Positions 8,876-17,885 of a stretch of DNA of 59,881 nucleotides are shown here, one piece after another. Position 1 is the stretch's first letter; the number at the start of each line of letters is the position of its first letter. Made by a program: the position numbers and the translations under genes. Below the pieces are notes generated by a model. It saw only the letters and a program-made list of their open reading frames with translations. It made no database searches and had not been told where the DNA came from. Location of the stretch: assembly GCF_965139335.1 (NCBI RefSeq), contig NZ_CBCSEL010000006.1; one strand, given 5' to 3'. Origin of the DNA: Catellicoccus marimammalium (lineage in GTDB: Bacteria > Bacillota > Bacilli > Lactobacillales > Catellicoccaceae).

Positions 8876-9166
8876 ATGAGAATTGATAAATTTTTAAAAG
8901 TTTCAAGAATTATTAAACGTCGACAAGTCGCAAAAGAAGTCGCAGATCAAGGTCGAATTTGGATCAATGAGAAACAAGCAAAATGTTCTACCCCTGTAAA
9001 GGTAGGAGATCAAATTACGATTCGTTTTGGACATAAAAAATCAACGTTTGAAGTATTAGAAATTATGGATTCAACGAAGAAAAAAGATGCTTCTGAAATG
9101 TATCGTTTAGTATCAGAAGAGAGAATTCCTTTTGATGAAAATGGTACAACGAAAGAAAGCTTATGA
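8876..9166 (+). CDS. rqcP: S4-domain ribosome quality-control factor RqcP (YabO)
   Basis: This 96-aa basic protein consists mostly of one S4 RNA-binding fold: MRIDKFLKVSRIIKRR, then VAKEVADQGRIWIN, then VKVGDQITIRFG. In Bacillus, RqcP works with RqcH to add C-terminal alanine tails to nascent chains on obstructed 50S subunits. It is slightly longer than the Bacillus protein through a C-terminal extension. The ATG abuts the stop of the flippase gene, and GGAGGG lies inside the upstream coding region. The gene symbol follows the Bacillus ortholog. Confidence 0.92.
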   Translation: MRIDKFLKVSRIIKRRQVAKEVADQGRIWINEKQAKCSTPVKVGDQITIRFGHKKSTFEVLEIMDSTKKKDASEMYRLVSEERIPFDENGTTKESL

Positions 9167-9172
9167 TATAAT
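9164..9172 (+). promoter_or_regulatory. extended -10 promoter of divIC
   Basis: TGATATAAT (TGn plus a perfect hexamer) overlaps the rqcP stop codon and stands about 30 nt before the divIC start. No clear -35 was seen. Confidence 0.6.
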
Positions 9173-9201
9173 AATACTATCATTATAGAAGGGAGGACGA
9201 A

Positions 9202-9636
9202 ATGAAAAAAGAAGAACCAAAAAAAGAAAGCTTCTGGAAAAAGAAAAAAGAAGCTTGGATAAAAGAACGTAAAGCGATGACAAAAAAAGAAAGAAAAGAA
9301 CAAAATATCTTTTTAATTATCGTTTCCTTTTGTCTATTTTTAATTCTCTTATGTAGTTTTGGCTTTGTACAATATGGACTACAACTTCATCATTTAAAAG
9401 AAGTCCAATCTTCCGTCGAAAAAGAAGCAACGTCATTATCGAGTGAACGTCGACAATTGCAAATTAAAATCAAAGAATTGAATGATCCAGAGTATGTCGC
9501 AAAACTAGCTCGTGCTCGTTATTTCTTATCAAAAGATGGTGAACAGATTTACGTTTTCCCAAAAGATAGTGATAGTGGAGATACTGCTGAAGAAAGTACA
9601 AGCTCTTCGGCGGAGCCTGCACAAACAAAAGAATAA
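9202..9636 (+). CDS. divIC: cell-division protein DivIC (FtsB-like septum formation initiator)
   Basis: This 144-aa bitopic membrane protein belongs to the DivIB-DivIC-FtsL divisome complex. A highly basic cytoplasmic N-terminus (~1-34) precedes one transmembrane segment (~35-55). An extracellular coiled coil (LHHLKEVQSSVEKEATSLSSE) follows, then the conserved NDPEYVAKLARARYFLS block. A Ser/Glu-rich tail ends it. The ATG at 9202 has GGGAGG upstream. Its place between rqcP and the S1 gene is the usual Firmicute one. Confidence 0.93.
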   Translation: MKKEEPKKESFWKKKKEAWIKERKAMTKKERKEQNIFLIIVSFCLFLILLCSFGFVQYGLQLHHLKEVQSSVEKEATSLSSERRQLQIKIKELNDPEYVAKLARARYFLSKDGEQIYVFPKDSDSGDTAEESTSSSAEPAQTKE

Positions 9637-9677
9637 AACAAGGAATTTGTGAGTAATCACAGGAAAGGGATTAATTT

Positions 9678-10100
9678 ATGTCAGTGGAAGTAGGAGCAAA
9701 ATACAAAGGAAAAATTACAGGGATTACAAAATTTGGGGCCTTTGTAGATTTAGGAGAAAAACAAAATGGATTAGTACATATCAGTGAAGTATCTAATGAT
9801 TATGTAAATGATATTCATGATGTTTTATCTGTTGGAGATGAAGTAACTGTAAAAGTTTTATCTATTTCAGAAGATGGGAAAATTGCTTTATCTATCCGTC
9901 GTTGTTTAGAACCTAAAAAAGAAACAACTCCCGCTAAAAAAGATGCGATGAAAAAGAAAGCTCCTATGAATAAACGAAAAAAACAAGTAGATTTTGAAAG
10001 TTTAATGAGTGACTTTTTAAAAACAAGTGAAGAAAATCTTTCTTCCTTACGTCGCAATACAGAAGGAAAACGCGGTGGTCGTGGTGGACGCCGTAGTTAA
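9678..10100 (+). CDS. S1-domain RNA-binding protein (YabR family)
   Basis: This 140-aa protein has one S1 domain at ~5-73: VGAKYKGKITGITKFGAFVDLG, then GLVHISEVS, then VGDEVTVKVLSI. A basic, low-complexity tail follows and ends in a Gly/Arg-rich stretch. The role is probably ribosome- or RNA-associated, but the substrate is not established from sequence. A short TGTGA-GTAA-TCACA hairpin (9648-9661) lies just before its ribosome-binding site AGGAAAGGG. An intrinsic terminator follows directly. Confidence 0.88.
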   Translation: MSVEVGAKYKGKITGITKFGAFVDLGEKQNGLVHISEVSNDYVNDIHDVLSVGDEVTVKVLSISEDGKIALSIRRCLEPKKETTPAKKDAMKKKAPMNKRKKQVDFESLMSDFLKTSEENLSSLRRNTEGKRGGRGGRRS

Positions 10101-10110
10101 ATATAAATGA

Positions 10111-10138
10111 AAAGAGTTGGGTAACCAGCTCTTTTTTT
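10111..10138 (+). terminator. terminator between yabR and tilS
   Basis: An 8-bp stem (AGAGTTGG / CCAGCTCT, one wobble) with loop GTAA is followed by seven T. The tilS ribosome-binding site GGAGG begins at the end of the T-run, so tilS expression depends on readthrough or on a promoter that was not found. Confidence 0.82.
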
Positions 10139-10147
10139 GGAGGAAAA

Positions 10148-11446
10148 ATGAAATTTTTACTAGCGATTTCTGGAGGAAGTGATTCAATGGCACTGTGGGA
10201 ATTGTTCGCTCAACTAGCACCGAATTCCTATGGCATCATTCATATTCAACATCACTTAAGAAAAGAAGCAGAACAAGAGGCAAAAATGATTGAAGCTCTT
10301 TGTCAAAAACGTGATGTGCCTTTTTATCGTTATGATTGGACTCCTTCAGAAAATAATATAGAGGCAAAAGCACGAGAGTTTCGCTATGCTTGTTTTCAAA
10401 AAACGATGCAAGAAGAAGAGTATGATATTTTATGTACCGCTCATCATCAAGATGATCAAATAGAAACAATAATGCAACGAATTTTTCGAGGAACTCATCT
10501 TTGGCATTGCACTGGAATCGAAGAATTACGTGAATTTGGTGAGGGTTATTTGTGGCGTCCGTTATTGTCTTTTTCAAAAGAAGAATTGAAAACGTGGCTT
10601 GAAAGTCAAAATCAACAGTACTTTGAAGATGAGAGTAATACCGATTTACACTATCAAAGAAATCGAATTCGTCATTATTGGATTCCTCAATTAGAAAAAG
10701 AAAATCCACAATGGAAAGAACAAGTGCTACGTTATCAAGAACAATTATCTTTGCAAAATCGTTGGTTGGAAAAAAGTGCAAGAGAGATTGCTAAAAAAAG
10801 AGAAATGAAGCCACAAGTTTGGAATTTAGCACAAATAGAAGAAGATGAGTTAACTTTATTTTTATGGTATATTGCAGAAACTTATTTTATTGAACAAGGA
10901 AAATTGTGGAACGCACAAGTCGAAAAAGAGCTACAAAAGATGTGCCAAGAACAATCAGGAACGAAACAATATCTTTGGCAAGGAATGTGTTTTACTCGTT
11001 CTTATCAACAACTTTCTTTACAAAAAGAAGTTTTAATCCAAGAAAAAGAGCTTACACATCTCCTTTCTTTTGAATCAGTGGTACAATTAGATGCGGAGAC
11101 TTATCTCTACTATGGATCACAAAAGCCAACGAAGAAAACAGAGGACTGGGAATCACAAGTTTGGGCTTTTCCAGAAGAGATTTTACAGCAACAAAATCTC
11201 TCAGTACGTCATCCAAAATCTGGCGATAAAATAAAAATCGGACCAGAGTCCCATCAAAAGTTAACTCGACTATTTATCAATGCCAAGATTCCACAACCAC
11301 TTCGCCAAAAGCAGTGGGTGATAACAAAGGAAGAAAAGGTGTTGGGTGTTCTAGGATTGAAACGAGGGTATTTGAGTAATTACCAAGAAACTGGTAAAAT
11401 AAATTACATTATATACTATCAAAAAAATTCAAAGAAGAAGGAATAG
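10148..11446 (+). CDS. tilS: tRNA(Ile)-lysidine synthase
   Basis: This 432-aa ATP-dependent enzyme converts C34 of tRNA-Ile2(CAU) to lysidine, switching it from Met to Ile and from AUG to AUA. The N-terminal PP-loop SGGSDS is at residues 8-13. HIQHHLRKEAEQEA and the conserved HHQDDQIET follow, and a C-terminal TilS domain carries VRHPKSGDKIKI. The likely substrate gene is at 312-385 in this window. GGAGG stands 7 nt before the ATG at 10148. It is followed closely by hpt, as in most Firmicutes. Confidence 0.96.
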   Translation: MKFLLAISGGSDSMALWELFAQLAPNSYGIIHIQHHLRKEAEQEAKMIEALCQKRDVPFYRYDWTPSENNIEAKAREFRYACFQKTMQEEEYDILCTAHHQDDQIETIMQRIFRGTHLWHCTGIEELREFGEGYLWRPLLSFSKEELKTWLESQNQQYFEDESNTDLHYQRNRIRHYWIPQLEKENPQWKEQVLRYQEQLSLQNRWLEKSAREIAKKREMKPQVWNLAQIEEDELTLFLWYIAETYFIEQGKLWNAQVEKELQKMCQEQSGTKQYLWQGMCFTRSYQQLSLQKEVLIQEKELTHLLSFESVVQLDAETYLYYGSQKPTKKTEDWESQVWAFPEEILQQQNLSVRHPKSGDKIKIGPESHQKLTRLFINAKIPQPLRQKQWVITKEEKVLGVLGLKRGYLSNYQETGKINYIIYYQKNSKKKE

Positions 11447-11462
11447 TAAGAGAGGAACATAT

Positions 11463-12005
11463 ATGTTAGAAAAAGATATTAAATATGTTATTTTTTCACA
11501 GGAAGAAATTGCGAAAAGAACTCATGAATTAGGCGAAGAATTAGCAAAAGTATACGAAGGAAATGTACCTTTGTTAATTGGTCTATTAAAAGGTTCTATT
11601 CCTTTTATGGCAGATTTAGTAAAATGCATGGATGTACAATTAGAAATGGATTTCATGGATGTTTCTAGCTACATGGGAGGAACAGAATCTACAGGTGAAG
11701 TAATCATTAATCGTGATTTGACTGCCGATGTAAAAGGACGCGATGTATTAATCGTAGAGGATATCATCGATAGTGGACGTACATTAAGCTTAGTTGTTGA
11801 TTTATTAAAAGAGCGTGGCGCAAATAGCGTGAAAATTGTTACTTTATTAGACAAAAAAGAAGGACGCTTAATTGATATTGAAGCAGACTATGTAGGATTC
11901 ATGTGTCCAAATGAATTCGTTGTTGGTTATGGATTAGATTATGAAGAGAAATATCGTCAAATCCCTTACGTTGGTGTATTAAAAGAAGAAATTTATACCA
12001 AATAG
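11463..12005 (+). CDS. hpt: hypoxanthine phosphoribosyltransferase
   Basis: This 180-aa enzyme makes IMP (and GMP) from hypoxanthine (or guanine) and PRPP in purine salvage. The PRPP-binding loop VLIVEDIIDSGRTL is at ~95-108. LIGLLKGSIPFMADL and the C-terminal GYGLDYEEKYRQIPYVGVL are standard for the family. It sits 16 nt after tilS with GAGAGGAA upstream, and 24 nt before ftsH, consistent with one tilS-hpt-ftsH transcript. Confidence 0.97.
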   Translation: MLEKDIKYVIFSQEEIAKRTHELGEELAKVYEGNVPLLIGLLKGSIPFMADLVKCMDVQLEMDFMDVSSYMGGTESTGEVIINRDLTADVKGRDVLIVEDIIDSGRTLSLVVDLLKERGANSVKIVTLLDKKEGRLIDIEADYVGFMCPNEFVVGYGLDYEEKYRQIPYVGVLKEEIYTK

Positions 12006-12029
12006 GGGAAAACAAAGAGGAGTAAAAGA

Positions 12030-14270
12030 ATGAAACAAAAGAAACGGAAGAGTATTTTATACTATGTGCTTTTGTTTTTAGGCGTTGCAATGTTGGTTTA
12101 CTTCCTATTTGGTGATACTAAATCCCCAAGTACGGAAATAAATTATTCGACATTTAGTCAAAACTTAGTCGATGGTAAAATTAAAGAAATGACGTTACAG
12201 CCAGCAGATGGCGTCTATAAAGTACAAGGTACACTGGATGTGAAAAAGAACGATCAACCAAAAGAGAAAGATGGTCTAAAAGTAATTGGTGGTGGCAAAA
12301 AGACAAAAGCAAATCCTCAATTTAGTACCATTATCTTACCAAGCGATAGTTCTTTAGATGAGATTACAAAAGAAGCTCGTCAACGAGGCACAGAAGTAAA
12401 AGTTATCGAACCAAGCGATAACTCTATGTTTATGTCTCTATTAATTAGCTTATTGCCATTAGTCTTAATGTTTGGTTTCTTCTATATGATGATGAAACAA
12501 CAAGGCGGTGGCGTTGGTGGACCAGGGGGCGTAATGAACTTTGGAAAATCAAAAGCAAAAGAAAGTGATAAGAGCGCAAGCAAAGTACGCTTTAGTGACG
12601 TCGCTGGAGCAGAAGAGGAAAAGCAAGAATTAGTCGAAGTTGTTGAATTCTTGAAAGATCCAAAACGTTATAATGCGTTAGGAGCTCGTATCCCAGCTGG
12701 GGTTTTACTAGAAGGACCTCCAGGAACAGGGAAAACATTATTAGCTAAAGCAGTAGCTGGGGAAGCAGGAGTACCTTTCTACTCTATCTCAGGTTCTGAC
12801 TTTGTAGAAATGTTCGTCGGTGTTGGGGCAAGTCGTGTTCGTGACTTATTCGATACTGCGAAGAAAAATGCACCGGCCATTATCTTCATCGATGAAATCG
12901 ATGCGGTAGGTCGTCAACGTGGTGCTGGTATGGGTGGCGGTCACGATGAACGTGAACAAACCTTAAACCAATTATTAGTAGAAATGGATGGATTTAATGG
13001 TAGTGAAGGAGTTATCGTCATTGCAGCTACTAACCGTTCTGACGTATTAGACCCTGCATTACTTCGTCCAGGTCGTTTTGACCGTCAAATTTTAGTAGGA
13101 CGTCCAGATGTAAATGGTCGTGAAGCTATCTTGAAAGTACATGCTCGCAATAAACCATTAGCACCAGACGTAGACTTAAAAGTAGTCGCTCAACAAACTC
13201 CAGGTTTCTCTGGGGCAGAGTTGGAAAATGTATTAAACGAAGCGGCATTAGTCGCTGCTCGTCGTAATAAAACAGTGATTGATGCTTCTGATATTGATGA
13301 AGCAGAAGACCGCGTAATTGCTGGACCTGCGAAACGTAATCGTGTAATTAGCGAAAAAGAACGTGAAATGGTAGCTTACCATGAAGCAGGACATACTATT
13401 ATCGGTTTAGTTTTAAGTGATGCTCGTGTCGTTCACAAAGTAACCATTGTTCCTCGTGGACGTGCTGGAGGATACATGGTTGCGTTACCAAAAGAAGATC
13501 GTTTCTTAATGACAAAAGAAGAAATGTTCCAACAAATCGTTGGTCTTTTGGGAGGACGTACTGCAGAAGAGATCGTCTTTGGCGTTCAATCTACAGGTGC
13601 TAGCAACGACTTCCAACAAGCAACACAAATGGCTCGTAGTATGATTACAGAATACGGTATGAGTGATAAACTAGGACCTGTTCAATACGAAGGAAATAGT
13701 CAACCATTTGTTGGTCGTGATTATGGCCAAGCAAAACCATATTCTGAACAAACAGCTTTTGAAATTGATCAAGAAGTAGCGAATATTTTAAATGCTGCTC
13801 ATGAAAAAGCACGTGAAATCATTGAAGAATACCGTGACAAACATAAATTAATTGCTGAAAAATTATTAGAGTATGAAACATTAGATGCTCGTAGCATTAA
13901 ATCATTGTTTGAAACTGGAGAAATGCCAAAAGATGATCATGCGATGCAATTCCCAAGCGAAAATGCGCAATCTTATGAAGAAACAAAAGCCGCATTAGAA
14001 GCGAAAGAAAAAGAAGAACGTTTAGAAGATCGCACAGAAGATCATTTAGAAGAAAAAGAGTTGTATCAAGAAGAACAACAAGATCCTGTTTTCCATGATG
14101 TTCATCAAGACGAAGTCGCTCATGAAAAAGAAGAAGAAGCAGAAAAAGAAGCACAACAAAAAGAAGAAGAAGTTCAGCTTTCTGAAGCAGAACGTATTCG
14201 TCGCGAAAGAGCTCGTCAACAACGTGAGCAACATGATCGTCGTGAACAAGAAGAAAAAGAAGATCAATAA
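12030..14270 (+). CDS. ftsH: ATP-dependent zinc metalloprotease FtsH
   Basis: This 746-aa membrane-bound AAA+ protease degrades misfolded membrane proteins and short-lived regulators. It has TM1 at ~10-27, an extracytoplasmic part, and TM2 at ~131-151. A Gly-rich linker leads to Walker A GPPGTGKT, Walker B IIFIDEID, the SRH arginines (DPALLRPGRFDRQ) and the zinc site HEAGH. After residue ~635 there is a ~110-residue tail made almost only of Glu, Lys, Gln, Arg, Asp and His. It is much longer than the tail of Bacillus FtsH and is probably helical or disordered. AGAGGAG stands upstream of the ATG, and a terminator follows. Confidence 0.97.
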   Translation: MKQKKRKSILYYVLLFLGVAMLVYFLFGDTKSPSTEINYSTFSQNLVDGKIKEMTLQPADGVYKVQGTLDVKKNDQPKEKDGLKVIGGGKKTKANPQFSTIILPSDSSLDEITKEARQRGTEVKVIEPSDNSMFMSLLISLLPLVLMFGFFYMMMKQQGGGVGGPGGVMNFGKSKAKESDKSASKVRFSDVAGAEEEKQELVEVVEFLKDPKRYNALGARIPAGVLLEGPPGTGKTLLAKAVAGEAGVPFYSISGSDFVEMFVGVGASRVRDLFDTAKKNAPAIIFIDEIDAVGRQRGAGMGGGHDEREQTLNQLLVEMDGFNGSEGVIVIAATNRSDVLDPALLRPGRFDRQILVGRPDVNGREAILKVHARNKPLAPDVDLKVVAQQTPGFSGAELENVLNEAALVAARRNKTVIDASDIDEAEDRVIAGPAKRNRVISEKEREMVAYHEAGHTIIGLVLSDARVVHKVTIVPRGRAGGYMVALPKEDRFLMTKEEMFQQIVGLLGGRTAEEIVFGVQSTGASNDFQQATQMARSMITEYGMSDKLGPVQYEGNSQPFVGRDYGQAKPYSEQTAFEIDQEVANILNAAHEKAREIIEEYRDKHKLIAEKLLEYETLDARSIKSLFETGEMPKDDHAMQFPSENAQSYEETKAALEAKEKEERLEDRTEDHLEEKELYQEEQQDPVFHDVHQDEVAHEKEEEAEKEAQQKEEEVQLSEAERIRRERARQQREQHDRREQEEKEDQ

Positions 14271-14278
14271 TGAAAAAG

Positions 14279-14305
14279 TCTCCTCAGTTTTGAGGAGATT
14301 TTTTT
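14279..14305 (+). terminator. terminator after ftsH
   Basis: A perfect 8-bp stem TCTCCTCA/TGAGGAGA with loop GTTT is followed by seven T. Confidence 0.93.
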
Positions 14306-14330
14306 GAGTGTATCTAAAGAAAAAATCGTT

Positions 14331-14336
14331 TATAAT
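14331..14336 (+). promoter_or_regulatory. -10 of the hslO-dusB promoter
   Basis: A perfect TATAAT lies 30 nt before the hslO ATG, after the ftsH terminator. TTGAGT (14304-14309) is 21 nt upstream, which is too far for a good -35, so the -35 is uncertain. Confidence 0.6.
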
Positions 14337-14365
14337 AAAAAAAGAAAATTTAAAGGGGAAAAATT

Positions 14366-15271
14366 ATGACAAAAGATTATTTAGTACGTGCCTTATGCTT
14401 TAACGATACAATTCGTGCCGTAGCTGTAACTGCGACAGGAGTAGTAAATGAAGCACATTTAGCGCATGACACTTGGAATACAGCAACTGCCGCTTTAGGT
14501 CGTACCCTAATTGCGGGATTATTATTAGGTTCAAGTCAAAAAGGACAAGAACATATGACGATCAAAGTACAAGGAAATGGTCCCATTGGAACCATTTTAG
14601 TGGATGCCAATGCCAAAGGCGAAGTAAAAGGTTATGCTCAAAATCCACATGTAAGTTTACCTTCTAATGCGCAAGGAAAATTAGATGTCCGTGGAGCAGT
14701 AGGAACAGAAGGTTCATTAACTGTCATTAAGGATTTAGGATTAAAAGAACCTTTTGTCGGCCAAGTGCCACTTGTTTCAGGAGAATTAGGAGAAGACTTT
14801 ACAAATTATATGGCTTCAAGTGAACAAATCCCTTCTGCGATTGGCTTATCTGTTTTAGTGGATACTGATGAAAGTGTTCGTGCTGCTGGTGGATTTATGA
14901 TTCAAGTAATGCCAGGTGCAACCGAAGAAACAATTACAGAAATTGAACAACGTTTGGCAAAATTACCTTTCGTTTCTACTTTAATTGATGAAGGAAAAAC
15001 ACCAGAAGAAATTTTAGCAGCGATCTTAGGGGAAGAAAATATGACGATTTTAGATCGTGAACCCGTTGCTTTTGCTTGTGATTGCTCCAAAGAAAAATTT
15101 GCTCAAGCATTAACTCGTATCGGTGGCGATGCTTTACAAGAAATGATTGATGAAGATGAAGGCGCAGAAACGGTTTGTCATTTCTGTAATTCAAAATATC
15201 AATTTGATAAAGCAGAGTTAGAAGAATTACAAAAATTAGCCCAAGTACAAGAAGCAGAGGATGAAGCATAA
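14366..15271 (+). CDS. hslO: redox-regulated chaperone Hsp33
   Basis: This 301-aa cytoplasmic holdase is activated by oxidation. The N-terminal domain starts MTKDYLVRALCFNDTIRAVA. The C-terminal zinc switch has CDC (~237-239) and CHFC (~271-274), four cysteines that bind Zn when reduced. The length is typical. Its TAA shares an A with the dusB ATG (TAATG), so the two are coupled. Its place after ftsH is the usual Lactobacillales order. Confidence 0.96.
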   Translation: MTKDYLVRALCFNDTIRAVAVTATGVVNEAHLAHDTWNTATAALGRTLIAGLLLGSSQKGQEHMTIKVQGNGPIGTILVDANAKGEVKGYAQNPHVSLPSNAQGKLDVRGAVGTEGSLTVIKDLGLKEPFVGQVPLVSGELGEDFTNYMASSEQIPSAIGLSVLVDTDESVRAAGGFMIQVMPGATEETITEIEQRLAKLPFVSTLIDEGKTPEEILAAILGEENMTILDREPVAFACDCSKEKFAQALTRIGGDALQEMIDEDEGAETVCHFCNSKYQFDKAELEELQKLAQVQEAEDEA

Positions 15272-16260
15272 TGGAAATGAAATGGAAGATTGGTGATGTA
15301 GAAATTCCAAATCGCGTTGTTGTTGCGCCAATGGCTGGAATTAGTAACGCTGCCTTTCGTGTAACTGTAAAGGAAGCTGGAGCAGGCTTAATTGTTTGTG
15401 AAATGATCAGTGATAAAGGAATTCATTTCCGTAACCAAAAAACATTAGATATGCTTTATATTGATGAACGTGAGCATCCAATTAGTGTACAAATTTTTGG
15501 TGGTGATAAAGATACATTAGTAGAAGCTGCTCAATTTGTAGAAGAAAATACAGCAGCTGATATTATTGATATCAATATGGGTTGCCCAGTAAATAAAGTA
15601 ATTAAAGCAGAAGCTGGTGCAAAATGGTTACAAGATCCAGATAAAGTTTATCAAATGATGGAAGCTGTAGCTTCTTCGGTTGATATTCCTGTAACTGTAA
15701 AAATGCGTACCGGTTGGGACCAAGATCATGTTTATGCTGTAGAAAATGCTAAAGCAGCTGAAGCAGCTGGAGCAGCAGCAATTGCAATGCATGGTCGTAC
15801 TCGTGCTCAAATGTATGAAGGACATGCGGATTGGGACATTTTAGCGAAAGTAAAAGCTAATATTAATATTCCATTTATGGGCAATGGTGATGTGCGTACT
15901 CCAGAAGATGCAAAACGAATGTTAGATGAAACAGGTTGTGATGCGGTAATGATTGGTCGAGCAGCATTAGGAAATCCATGGATGATTTATCGTACTTGTC
16001 ATTATTTAGAGACTGGGGAAATCGTAGAAGAACCAAGTTTAGAAGTGAAAATTGATACTGCGAAATTGCATTTACGTCGTTTAATTGCCTTAAAAGGTGA
16101 AAACCTAGCTTGTCGTGAATTTAGACAACATGCAGCTTATTATTTGAAAGGAATTCCTCGTGCTTCTAAAACAAAAGTCTTATTAAACCAAGCAGAGACA
16201 CAAGCAGAAATGGAAGCAATTTTGGATGACTTTTTAGCGAAACAACTGTCAAATCAATAG
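15271..16260 (+). CDS. dusB: tRNA-dihydrouridine synthase (DusB family)
   Basis: This 329-aa FMN enzyme reduces uridines in the D-loop of tRNAs. It has the TIM-barrel start VVVAPMAGISN and the catalytic-cysteine block NMGCPVNKV. MRTGWD, the AIAMHGRTRAQMYEG motif and the GNGDVRTPEDA phosphate-binding motif follow. The ATG overlaps the hslO stop. The operon appears to end before lysS, which has its own promoter. Confidence 0.95.
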   Translation: MEMKWKIGDVEIPNRVVVAPMAGISNAAFRVTVKEAGAGLIVCEMISDKGIHFRNQKTLDMLYIDEREHPISVQIFGGDKDTLVEAAQFVEENTAADIIDINMGCPVNKVIKAEAGAKWLQDPDKVYQMMEAVASSVDIPVTVKMRTGWDQDHVYAVENAKAAEAAGAAAIAMHGRTRAQMYEGHADWDILAKVKANINIPFMGNGDVRTPEDAKRMLDETGCDAVMIGRAALGNPWMIYRTCHYLETGEIVEEPSLEVKIDTAKLHLRRLIALKGENLACREFRQHAAYYLKGIPRASKTKVLLNQAETQAEMEAILDDFLAKQLSNQ

Positions 16261-16267
16261 AAGACTA

Positions 16268-16296
16268 TTGGTTTCATTACTATCAAATGTTAGAAT
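16268..16296 (+). promoter_or_regulatory. lysS promoter
   Basis: TTGGTT and TAGAAT are separated by 17 nt, and a TGn extension precedes the -10. The leader to the lysS ATG is only about 45 nt, too short for a T-box. Confidence 0.8.
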
Positions 16297-16346
16297 ATGA
16301 GAGAGGTATTTGAAAAAGAATACAACATTTTAATGGAGGAAAAAGA

Positions 16347-17837
16347 ATGAGCGAAAACAAACCGTTAGAAGAAATGAATGACCAATTATTGGTTCGTCGT
16401 CAAAAAATGGCTCACTTACAAGAAGAAGGAATCAATCCTTTTGGTGGTCGTTTTGAACGTAGTCATGATTTTAAAACTTTACATGAAGAATATGATGAAG
16501 CTTCAAAAGAAGAATTAGCTGAAGCTCAAATTGAAGTACAAATTGCTGGCCGTGTAATGACAAAACGTGGAAAAGGGAAAGCTGGATTTGCTCACTTACA
16601 AGACCGCACAGGACAATTACAAATTTATGTTCGTCAAGATAGTGTCGGTGAAGAAAATTATGGACTTTTCAAACAAGCAGACTTAGGAGACTTCTTAGGA
16701 GTAAAAGGTCACTTAATGAAAACAAATACAGGAGAGTTATCTGTTAAAGCGACTCACTTAACTGTATTATCAAAAGCATTACGTCCATTACCAGAAAAAT
16801 ATCATGGATTAACGAATGTAGAACAACGTTACCGTCAACGTTATTTAGATTTAATTTCTAATCGTGAAAGTTTTGATAAATTCATCATGCGTAGTGAAAT
16901 TATTAAATCTATCCGTGACTACTTAAACGGACAAGGTTACTTAGAAGTAGAAACTCCAGTGTTACATAACCAAGCCGGAGGAGCTTCTGCTCGTCCATTC
17001 ATTACTCACCATAATGCGTTAGATATGGAATTTTACTTACGTATCGCTTTAGAATTACACTTAAAACGTTTAATCATTGGTGGAATGGAAAAAGTATATG
17101 AAATTGGTCGTGTATTCCGTAACGAAGGAATTGATACTACTCATAATCCAGAATTTACTTTATTGGAAGTATATACTGCATATACAGATTACGAAGATGT
17201 AATGGAATTAACAGAAGGAATCTTCAAAAATGCAGCACAAACAGTATTAGGAAAAACTGTAATTCCTTACGGTGAATATGAAATTGATTTAGGTACTCCA
17301 TGGCGTCGTTTACACATGGTAGATGCTGTTTCTGAAGCAACAGGAGTAGATTTCTGGCAACAAATGACAGATGAAGAAGCTCGTGCTATCGGAAAAGAAC
17401 ATGGTATTGAAGTAGAAGATACAATGTCTTACGGTCAAGTTATCAATGACTTATTTGAAAAATATGTAGAAGAAACATTAATTCAACCAACTTTTGTTTA
17501 TGGTCATCCAGTAGAAATTTCACCATTAGCGAAGAAAAATGAAGAAGATCCTCGCTTTACAGATCGTTTCGAATTATTTATTGCTGGTCATGAATACGCA
17601 AATGCTTATAGCGAATTGAATGACCCAATCGATCAACGTTCTCGTTTCGAAGCTCAAGATTTAGCTCGTGAAAACGGGGATGACGAAGCTCATGGTGTGG
17701 ATGAAGATTACCTAGAAGCAATGGAATATGGTATGCCACCAACAGGAGGCTTAGGAATTGGAATTGACCGTTTAGTAATGTTATTAACAAACTCTCAATC
17801 TATCCGCGATGTATTATTATTCCCAGCTATGCGCTAA
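16347..17837 (+). CDS. lysS: lysyl-tRNA synthetase, class II
   Basis: This 496-aa enzyme charges tRNA-Lys. An N-terminal OB-fold anticodon-binding domain (~60-150) precedes the class II core: motif 2 VYEIGRVFRNEGIDTTHNPEF and motif 3 GLGIGIDRLVML. KYHGLTNVEQRYRQRYLDL marks the linker. GGAGGAAAAAGA stands before the ATG. It is the last gene of the + strand run and faces rpiA across a shared terminator. Confidence 0.97.
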   Translation: MSENKPLEEMNDQLLVRRQKMAHLQEEGINPFGGRFERSHDFKTLHEEYDEASKEELAEAQIEVQIAGRVMTKRGKGKAGFAHLQDRTGQLQIYVRQDSVGEENYGLFKQADLGDFLGVKGHLMKTNTGELSVKATHLTVLSKALRPLPEKYHGLTNVEQRYRQRYLDLISNRESFDKFIMRSEIIKSIRDYLNGQGYLEVETPVLHNQAGGASARPFITHHNALDMEFYLRIALELHLKRLIIGGMEKVYEIGRVFRNEGIDTTHNPEFTLLEVYTAYTDYEDVMELTEGIFKNAAQTVLGKTVIPYGEYEIDLGTPWRRLHMVDAVSEATGVDFWQQMTDEEARAIGKEHGIEVEDTMSYGQVINDLFEKYVEETLIQPTFVYGHPVEISPLAKKNEEDPRFTDRFELFIAGHEYANAYSELNDPIDQRSRFEAQDLARENGDDEAHGVDEDYLEAMEYGMPPTGGLGIGIDRLVMLLTNSQSIRDVLLFPAMR

Positions 17838-17847
17838 AAATACAACA

Positions 17848-17879
17848 AAAAAAGGAAGTGGTCTCCCACTTTCTTTTTT
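17848..17879. terminator. bidirectional terminator between lysS (+) and rpiA (-)
   Basis: An 8-bp stem GGAAGTGG/CCACTTTC (one wobble) with loop TCTC has a T-run on the + strand and an A-run upstream that reads as T-rich on the - strand. It can therefore serve both convergent genes. Confidence 0.85.
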
Positions 17880-17885
17880 ATTTTC

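Noticed and set aside
9010..9303. Antisense Phe-rich frame across rqcP-divIC
   Set aside because: It is the complement of the Lys-rich DivIC N-terminus and has no start signals.
14046..14267. Phe/Leu-rich frame antisense to the ftsH 3' end
   Set aside because: It is the reverse reading of the Glu/Lys/Gln-rich FtsH tail (GAA and AAA codons read as TTC and TTT), with no promoter or ribosome-binding site.
16297..16346. Possible T-box upstream of lysS
   Set aside because: The leader is only about 45 nt and lacks the stems and T-box sequence, so there is no room for a T-box riboswitch.
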